Below, in pieces: positions 59,061-64,000 of a stretch of DNA of 64,000 nt. The translations under genes and the position numbers were made by a program. Source of the DNA: Methylobacterium sp. UNC378MF (GTDB lineage Bacteria > Pseudomonadota > Alphaproteobacteria > Rhizobiales > Beijerinckiaceae); assembly GCF_900103195.1 (NCBI RefSeq), contig NZ_FMWU01000007.1:124001-188000 (forward strand), written 5' to 3'. The first letter of the stretch is position 1. Every line of letters starts with the position of its first letter. The notes beneath the pieces are model-generated. The model saw only the letters and a program-made list of their open reading frames with translations, was not told where the DNA came from and searched no databases.

Positions 59061-59328
59061 AGTCAGTCCCCAGGGGGTCATTCAGGAATTTGAATACGGT
59101 TCCCTGCCGCGTGTGATAAATTATACGATGTAAATTTTGTATTACTTCACGCTGTGTCGCTCTGAATAGATGGGCGCAACGGTGGTTGAAAAAGTGTCAT
59201 TCCCAATCAAGAGCCGGTGATCGCATCGCGCTCTGCTGTTGTCGGGTTGTGCAACCTGAGATGAGAGACGCTATGTGGAGATACGGATCAGGGCGACGTT
59301 TCCAGCGCGGATTCAGGACGGTGATCTA
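59061..59328. other. AT-rich upstream region of the CHASE3 chemoreceptor gene
   Basis: The stretch about 59085-59165 is much richer in A and T than the rest of the window (for example AAATTATACGATGTAAATTT) and probably contains the chemoreceptor promoter. A GTG-initiated plus-strand frame from 59275 to 59550 has no recognisable protein and is probably not a gene. Confidence 0.45.
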
Positions 59329-59589
59329 TCCATCGACGAACGACGCAGGATCGTAGTCAGGCGCAGCGCAATGCGCGCGGAAGCTGTCGCTTCCCGCCTT
59401 CAGCCGGACGCTCCCCGCGCATTTGCCGAGCGCGTCCGAGCAACAGCTCTGGGCGAGATGCGCCGCCAGGAAAGCGTCTCCGACGATGGTCGGGCAGGAT
59501 CGACCGATCGCGCGCTGCGTCCCGGCTCCAAGTCGAATCCGCGACGGTGACCCTAGAGCCGGCGAGACCCGGCCCTGCGAAGCCGGGCC
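59329..59589 (-). other. Open frame continuing past the hslV stop, no start codon
   Basis: After the hslV TGA (59590-59592) the same frame stays open to a TAG at 59326-59328. It encodes a Cys-containing stretch (CPTIVGDAFLAAHLAQSCC, then SDALGKCAGSVRLKAG) but has no ATG, GTG or TTG. It could be a gene remnant or chance. A hairpin at 59568-59587 lies near its beginning. Confidence 0.3.
59568..59587 (-). terminator. Hairpin just after hslV
   Basis: Six-base arms CCCGGC (59568-59573) and GCCGGG (59582-59587) around an eight-base loop, three bases past the hslV stop on the minus strand. No T-run follows, so termination is only possible. Confidence 0.45.
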
Positions 59590-60117
59590 TCAGGTGTCCA
59601 GCGCCTCGATGACCAGATTGCCGTTGGTGTAGACGCAAATCTCCGCGGCGATCCCCATGGCCCGCCGGACGATCGCCTCGGCGTCGAGGTCGCCGTCCTC
59701 CAGCGCCCGGGCGGCCGCCAGGGCGTAGTTGCCGCCCGAGCCGATGGCCATGACGCCGCTCTCGGGCTCCAGAACGTCGCCCGAACCCGACAGGAGCAGG
59801 CTGACCTCGCGGTCGGCGACCAGCATCATCGCCTCGAGGCGGCGGAGGTAGCGGTCCGTCCGCCAGTCCTTGGTGAGTTCGACGCAGGCCCGGGTCAGCT
59901 GATTGGGATATTGTTCGAGCTTGGCTTCGAGACGCTCGAACAGCGTGAAGGCATCCGCCGTCGCGCCGGCGAACCCGCCGATGACCGCACCCTTGGCGAG
60001 GCGCCGGACCTTGCGGGCATTCCCCTTGACGATGGTCTGGCCCAGGCTGACCTGGCCGTCGCCGCCGATGACCACCCGGCCGCCCTTGCGCACCATCAGG
60101 ATCGTGGTCGCATGCAT
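59590..60117 (-). CDS. hslV: ATP-dependent protease proteolytic subunit HslV
   Basis: Proteasome-like threonine peptidase partner of HslU. From ATG 60117 it has 175 residues; the mature N-terminal Thr would be Thr4 in [13 protein letters not shown]. Conserved [63 protein letters not shown] and [11 protein letters not shown] are present. A TTG at 60165, 16 codons upstream in frame, has a GGAG site that ATG 60117 lacks, so a longer propeptide is possible. It is separated from hslU by a SulP gene and two chemoreceptors. Confidence 0.95.
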   Translation of the reverse strand: MHATTILMVRKGGRVVIGGDGQVSLGQTIVKGNARKVRRLAKGAVIGGFAGATADAFTLFERLEAKLEQYPNQLTRACVELTKDWRTDRYLRRLEAMMLVADREVSLLLSGSGDVLEPESGVMAIGSGGNYALAAARALEDGDLDAEAIVRRAMGIAAEICVYTNGNLVIEALDT

Positions 60118-60230
60118 CTGGGGGATCGCGCCCCGGTCTTCGTACCTGAATGCGTCCTGGCTCAAGGTTCGGCTCCGCTCTCGACCGCGCCGAGATGGGG
60201 AGCTTCGCCGGCCGAGTCCAGCCGGCAGCT

Positions 60231-61049
60231 CTACTCCGCGACCGCCTCGGGGCTGCGCACCGGACCGGCATCCTGGAGGATTGACCGCGCGGCGGCCTCG
60301 GCGAGGAGGGCATAACCGCGATCGGCCATGTGCAGCCCGTCCGAGGCAAAGAGCTGCTTGGTGGTCAGCTTCCCCTCGCGCACCCAGCCATGCATGAGGT
60401 CGGCCCGCCGAATCACCGGGACATCGAGCTCCTCGCCGATGCCGCGCACCGCGTCGCGGAAGCGGGAAGCGCCCGGCGTCGATTCGAGCTTCGGGCACCA
60501 CTGCGGCTCCATCAGCACCACGTCGATCCCGGCTTCCCGGATCCGACGGATCGCCGAGACGGTCGCCTCGCGGAAATGCTCGATCGAGACCCCGCGCAGC
60601 GGATCGTTGCTGCCGGTCTGCCAGATCACGAGCTGCGGCTCGGCCGCGATGACATCGCGGTCGAGGCGGGCCAGCATGTCGTCGACGTGCTCACCGCCGA
60701 TTCCGCGGTTGATGACCGCCACGTCCATCCCGTGCAGCTGCTTGCGGAGGTTGATCTGCAGGCGCGCGGGGTAGGCGTTGGCCGGGCTCGAGGCGCCGAT
60801 GCCCTCCGTGGAGGACGAACCGAAGGCCACGATCTTGAGCGGCGCCCCGATGGCGATCTGGCGGGCGACATGCGGCAGGTCCGGGCTCTCGTTCAGGTCG
60901 AAGCCCAGCATGTCCAACGAGTCGGGAAGAAGGTCCGCGTAGGCGAGAACCGCCGTCGGCAGGAGCAGCAGGCCGGCCAGCAAGCCGAGGCGACGCAGCA
61001 TCCTGCGGGCAGGCCGGGCGGGAAAGACAGTGTTCGGCGATTGTGACAC
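60231..61049 (-). CDS. Exported SGNH/GDSL hydrolase
   Basis: A 272-residue esterase-type hydrolase from GTG 61049 (ATG 61001 would give 256 residues). A hydrophobic signal-like stretch [16 protein letters not shown] precedes the mature part. The SGNH blocks are [11 protein letters not shown] (nucleophile Ser), [11 protein letters not shown] (Gly), TGSNDP (Asn) and [12 protein letters not shown] (Asp-His). It probably deacylates a surface polysaccharide or lipid outside the cytoplasm. It is divergent from the MSMEG_0565-type glycosyltransferase across 320 bases. Confidence 0.85.
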   Translation of the reverse strand: MSQSPNTVFPARPARRMLRRLGLLAGLLLLPTAVLAYADLLPDSLDMLGFDLNESPDLPHVARQIAIGAPLKIVAFGSSSTEGIGASSPANAYPARLQINLRKQLHGMDVAVINRGIGGEHVDDMLARLDRDVIAAEPQLVIWQTGSNDPLRGVSIEHFREATVSAIRRIREAGIDVVLMEPQWCPKLESTPGASRFRDAVRGIGEELDVPVIRRADLMHGWVREGKLTTKQLFASDGLHMADRGYALLAEAAARSILQDAGPVRSPEAVAE

Positions 61050-61369
61050 GGGACCGTCGGCTCCGGCTCTCGTGAGCGGTAGATACAATCTGACACAGGC
61101 CGCTGAAAAGAGCGGTTCCGTGCTGAGTTTAAAATCGCAATGAATTCGTAACACAAAATTAGGCGGTTGTTGGGAAGCGGCCGCTTGCCTGCGGTTTATC
61201 AGCCACAGCGCCCCGAGGTGTCGGCGCCCGCCGGGGCCCGTTTCCGCTTTTCGGGACCCACGCTGCCCGATCCGGCACGAACAATGCGACCGGGACCGTG
61301 CGCATCTCCGGACCGGCGGCGGGGAGCGTGATCGGGGCTTCGGCGCGCCCCGGTCGGCTGCGGGCCTCC
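61050..61369. other. Divergent promoter region of the SGNH hydrolase and GT4 genes
   Basis: 320 bases including an AT-richer stretch at about 61120-61165. The frame upstream of the glycosyltransferase ATG is open to 61298 but looks untranslated. No RNA gene or operator is recognised. Confidence 0.4.
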
Positions 61370-62608
61370 ATGAACCGTCCCAGGGTCGACCGCTTGCGTA
61401 TCGCGATCCTCACGCATTCGACCGACCCGCGCGGCGGCGTGGCCCACGCCCTCGCTCTCGGAGAGGCCCTGTGCGGACTCGGCCATGAGGCGGTGGTGCA
61501 TGCGCCCGACCCGACCGGCCGCGGCTTCTTCCGCGCGGCGCGCTGTCCGGTCATCTCGGTCGCGGCCAAGCCCGTCGCCGGACCGTCCGCCGTGGTGGTC
61601 GGCAGCCGGATCGGCGATTACCTCGCGCATTTCTCGACCCCCGCCGCCTGCGACTTCGACATCTTCCATGCGCATTGCCGCATCAGCGGCAACGCGCTCG
61701 CCACCCTGACGCGGCGACGCCTCATCCCGGGCTTCGTCCGCACCGTCCATCACATCGAGACCTTCGCCGACCCGCAGCTGGCGCACTGGGAGGAGCGGGC
61801 GTTTCTCGATGCCGGGCGCCTGCTCTGCGTCAGCCGCACCTGGGCGGCGACGCTGGCGGCCGAGTACGGCGCCCGGGCCGACGTGGTCGGCACCGGCGTG
61901 GACGCCTCCTCCTACACGCCCGATCCCCGACCCGAGGACGAGGCGCTGCGCGACCGCCTGGGTCTCGGCGGCGGACCGGTCTTCCTCAGCGTCGGCGGCT
62001 TCGAGGCGCGCAAGAACACGCTGGCGATCATCGAGGCCTTCGCCGCCCTCCGCCGGGCCTGCCCCGACGCGCAGCTCGTCGTGGCCGGCGGCGCGTCGCT
62101 CTTCGATCATGCGGGCTACGAGGCAAGGTGCTGCGCCGCCCTCGAACGCGAGGGGCTCGAAGTCGGCCCGGGCCGACCGGTGATCCGCACGGGCGCGGTG
62201 GCGCAGTCGGACATGCCGAGCCTCTACCGGCTCGCCGATACCCTGGTCTTTCCCTCGCTGATGGAGGGCTACGGCCTGTGCGTGTTGGAGGCGATGGCCT
62301 GCGGCACGCCGGTGATCGTCTCGAGGCGCCCGCCCTTCACCGAGTACCTCGCTCCCGGGGAAGCCCTGTCGGTGGATCCGGAGAACACGGAGGCCATCGC
62401 GGCATCCATGCAGGCGAGCCTCGATCCGCGCCAGCGGGCACGGCTGCGCAACGCCGGCCGGGAGGTCGCGCGGGCCCATGTCTGGGAAGCCTGTGCGGCG
62501 CGCCACCTGCCGACCTACGCGGACCTCGCGCCCGGGGGCCCGCCGGCGATGCCGGCAGCCACCGGCGCGGCAGCCTGGAATACCCTGCGGATCCCCCGCG
62601 ATGCCTGA
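61370..62608 (+). CDS. MSMEG_0565-family group 4 glycosyltransferase
   Basis: A 412-residue GT-B enzyme of the GT4 type. The N-terminal half has RIAILTHSTDPRGGVAHALALGEAL, and DIFHAHCRISGNALA near residue 100. The C-terminal donor-binding half has VFLSVGGFEARKNTLAIIEAF and the E-x7-E motif FPSLMEGYGLCVLEAMACGTPVIVS (shown in pieces). It resembles the MSMEG_0565 family, part of a nitrogen-starvation-linked cluster in mycobacteria, cyanobacteria and some proteobacteria. That link is supported here by the MSMEG_0570-type gene overlapping its end by eight bases. ATG 61370 is the family-like start. Donor and acceptor are unknown. Confidence 0.8.
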   Translation: MNRPRVDRLRIAILTHSTDPRGGVAHALALGEALCGLGHEAVVHAPDPTGRGFFRAARCPVISVAAKPVAGPSAVVVGSRIGDYLAHFSTPAACDFDIFHAHCRISGNALATLTRRRLIPGFVRTVHHIETFADPQLAHWEERAFLDAGRLLCVSRTWAATLAAEYGARADVVGTGVDASSYTPDPRPEDEALRDRLGLGGGPVFLSVGGFEARKNTLAIIEAFAALRRACPDAQLVVAGGASLFDHAGYEARCCAALEREGLEVGPGRPVIRTGAVAQSDMPSLYRLADTLVFPSLMEGYGLCVLEAMACGTPVIVSRRPPFTEYLAPGEALSVDPENTEAIAASMQASLDPRQRARLRNAGREVARAHVWEACAARHLPTYADLAPGGPPAMPAATGAAAWNTLRIPRDA

Positions 62609-62879
62609 GATGCGCTTCCACATCCGCTGGCCGGACGGCACCAGGGAGGCCTGCTACGCCCCCTCCCTGGTGATCAAGGATCACCTCGCCGTCGGCCAGG
62701 ATTACCCGCTCGACGAGTTCGTCGCCCTGAGCCGCCTCGCCCTGGGCATCGCCAGCGAGCGTGTCCGCGCCCGCTACGGATTTCCTTGCGGTCGCGCCCT
62801 GGCGCAGCTCGCCCGGATCGAGGAAGCCGCGCGCAGACAGGAGCCGGGGACCGTCCATGTCGAGGCCTTCGAGCTGTGA
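62601..62879 (+). CDS. MSMEG_0570-family nitrogen-starvation-response protein
   Basis: A 92-residue protein beginning MPEMRFHIRWPDGTREACYAPSLVI, followed by HLAVGQDYPLDEFVALSRLAL and a helical C-terminal half (ALAQLARIEEAARR). This matches the small MSMEG_0570 family that travels with MSMEG_0565-type glycosyltransferases in nitrilase/nitrogen-starvation clusters. The biochemical role is unknown. Its start overlaps the glycosyltransferase end by eight bases, so the two are co-expressed. The other cluster members (radical SAM, flavin oxidoreductase, acetyltransferase, nitrilase) do not follow. Confidence 0.78.
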   Translation: MPEMRFHIRWPDGTREACYAPSLVIKDHLAVGQDYPLDEFVALSRLALGIASERVRARYGFPCGRALAQLARIEEAARRQEPGTVHVEAFEL

Positions 62880-62975
62880 GGCCCGGCTTCGGAGCGTGCG
62901 GCGAGGCGACGCAGGGCAGAGCCGCGCCCGGTCGGGTTGTTCGGATCACCCACGGTTCGAGCGAAGGCGCAGGCG

Positions 62976-63275
62976 ATGATGACCCGGATTGCGGTGACCC
63001 TGATCCTGACCGCGTCGCCGGCTGCGGCGCAGACGCGTCCGTCCAGCACGGACATGACCTGTCAGCAGACGATCCGCCTCGTTCAGGCGCGCGGCGCTCT
63101 GGTCCTCGGCACCGGCGGCATGACCTATGACCGGTTCGTCCGCGACCGCTCCTTCTGCGAGCCCACCGAACTCGCCAAGCGCGCCTTCCGGCCGACCCGC
63201 GACAACCCGAACTGCCTGATCGGGTACACGTGCTACGAGCCGGGGGCCGGCGACTGGTTCGGCGCGGATGACTAG
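62976..63275 (+). CDS. Small exported cysteine-containing protein
   Basis: A 99-residue protein. ATG 62976 (or 62979) begins a signal peptide, MMTRIAVTLILTASPAAAQ, with predicted cleavage after about residue 19. The mature part has four cysteines (DMTCQQT, SFCEP, NCLIGYTC) that could form two disulfides, and TYDRFVRDRSFC. It resembles small periplasmic hypothetical proteins common in Methylobacterium and Bradyrhizobium. Function is unknown. It stands alone between the MSMEG_0570-type gene and selB. Confidence 0.7.
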   Translation: MMTRIAVTLILTASPAAAQTRPSSTDMTCQQTIRLVQARGALVLGTGGMTYDRFVRDRSFCEPTELAKRAFRPTRDNPNCLIGYTCYEPGAGDWFGADD

Positions 63276-63436
63276 ACCGAGCCTCGACCCGGATGACCGG
63301 CTGACCCCGCGCTCATCCCGGGGCCGGGCAGCGGAGCCCGGGATCCCCGGACGCTCCAGCCTGCCCCTCCGGGTCCGGGACCGCCGCCGGGGCCCCGAGC
63401 CTGTTCGGAACGGTCGGAGCGATCACGACAACCGCG

Positions 63437-64000
63437 TCAGCCTTGGTCCGGGGCAGCGCGCCCGGCTTCGAGGGATACGATCATCCGGCGATCCCCGGCC
63501 CGGCGGGTGAACCCCGTCGCGTCGAGGTGCTCCAGCAGCGGGATCGAGAACTTGCGCGAGATTCCCAAGGTCGCTCCTGCCTCCCGGGCCAGAAACCCGG
63601 CCTCCGGGGTCTTCGCCTCCGGGAAGGCTTCGACGAGGCGTGTCTTGGCGCCGGCCACCGCTTCCCGATGGAACAGAACGGCCCGGCGCTGAACCCGGTC
63701 GACGGCGCGGATCACCGTCCCGGACCCAACCAGATAGGTGAGCGCCTCGCGGCGCCGCACGTCGCGGCCGACGGCGTCGGCTTCGTCGGGCGGGTTGAGG
63801 CCGGCCCGGCGGAAGATCTGCTCCAGCCTCCGGGCGGCCTCGCTCTCGTTGCGCGCCGGGTCGAATTCCGCCCGCCGCCACAGCGCACCCGCCTGAGCGA
63901 CGGAGCCGGCGGCCGCAAGGTCGCGCAGCACCGCGCCGGTCACCGCCTCGGGTAGGGCCAGGGTGCGCGCGAGGCGCTCGAGGGCGATCCCGTGATCCAT
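63437..64000 (-). CDS. selB: Selenocysteine-specific elongation factor SelB, C-terminal part
   Basis: The last 187 codons of a gene whose beginning lies past the right edge; the codon at the edge reads ATG but is probably internal. The sequence is made of winged-helix repeats typical of the SelB C-terminus, which binds the SECIS stem-loop. LGISRKFSIPLLEHLDATGFTRRAGDRRMI (in short pieces near the end) is the classic final winged helix. Selenocysteine use, probably in formate dehydrogenase, is implied. GTPase domains are not visible here. Confidence 0.9.
   Translation of the reverse strand: MDHGIALERLARTLALPEAVTGAVLRDLAAAGSVAQAGALWRRAEFDPARNESEAARRLEQIFRRAGLNPPDEADAVGRDVRRREALTYLVGSGTVIRAVDRVQRRAVLFHREAVAGAKTRLVEAFPEAKTPEAGFLAREAGATLGISRKFSIPLLEHLDATGFTRRAGDRRMIVSLEAGRAAPDQG

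Noticed and set aside
59275..59550. A GTG-started 91-residue plus-strand frame
   Set aside because: No recognisable domain, Arg-rich composition, and no ribosome site.

Overview
The window is a GC-rich, densely coding chromosomal segment of an alphaproteobacterium. Its content fits Methylobacterium/Methylorubrum (Hyphomicrobiales): an FtsZ-binding FzlA homologue beside uppP, a ChvI-ChvG-HprK-EIIA(Man) cluster, the aerobic (CobG-type) cobalamin pathway with CbtAB cobalt import, trpEGDC-moaC-moeA, and a PQQ-type sugar dehydrogenase paired with a small cytochrome c. The genus is inferred from gene order and protein character; no search was run. No insertion sequence, prophage, CRISPR array, rRNA or tRNA gene was recognised.

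Layout. 1-6.1 kb: 5' part of uppP, fzlA, queG and an NAD(P)-binding epimerase-like gene, then a zinc module (znuB, znuC, a small membrane protein) divergent from zur across a likely Zur operator. 6.1-9.1 kb: a WcaJ-type sugar-phosphate transferase, an IsdG-type heme monooxygenase and an XRE regulator. 9.2-23.2 kb: a cobalamin block, cobB-cobM-cobE-cobL, then cobK on the opposite strand, then cobJ-I-H-G-N-W, a DUF1636 protein and cbtA-cbtB, headed by a cobalamin riboswitch. 23.4-30.8 kb: a discoidin/fucosyltransferase-like protein, an S10 peptidase, holC, pyrG, secG, an exported NTF2-like protein and tpiA.

30.9-38.8 kb: a PpiD-like foldase, trpE-trpG-trpD-trpC, moaC and moeA. 38.8-44.2 kb: an STT3-like GT-C membrane protein divergent from a UDP-galactopyranose-mutase-like flavoprotein, then a PQQ-type sugar dehydrogenase and cytochrome c separated by a long hairpin. 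44.2-53.7 kb: lepA, a small hypothetical, a HugZ-like protein, chvI-chvG-hprK-EIIA, an RhtA-like exporter and hslU. 53.7-60.1 kb: a SulP transporter and two chemoreceptors, which separate hslU from hslV. 60.2-64 kb: an SGNH hydrolase, an MSMEG_0565-type glycosyltransferase with an MSMEG_0570-type protein, a small exported Cys protein, and the 3' part of selB.

How genes work together. The cbt/cob run links cobalt import, cobalt insertion (CobN, probably CobW) and precorrin methylation and rearrangement from precorrin-2 to cobyrinic acid diamide. CobA, CobF and the small chelatase subunits CobS/CobT are not in the window. The Chv/HprK/EIIA cluster joins envelope-stress signalling to the regulatory PTS, but no HPr gene follows it. 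Points most worth a second look are the discoidin-fucosyltransferase fusion, the DUF1636 protein in the cobalt operon, the isolated MSMEG_0565/0570 pair, the znu operon without znuA but with a small membrane protein, and the likely non-canonical queG start.
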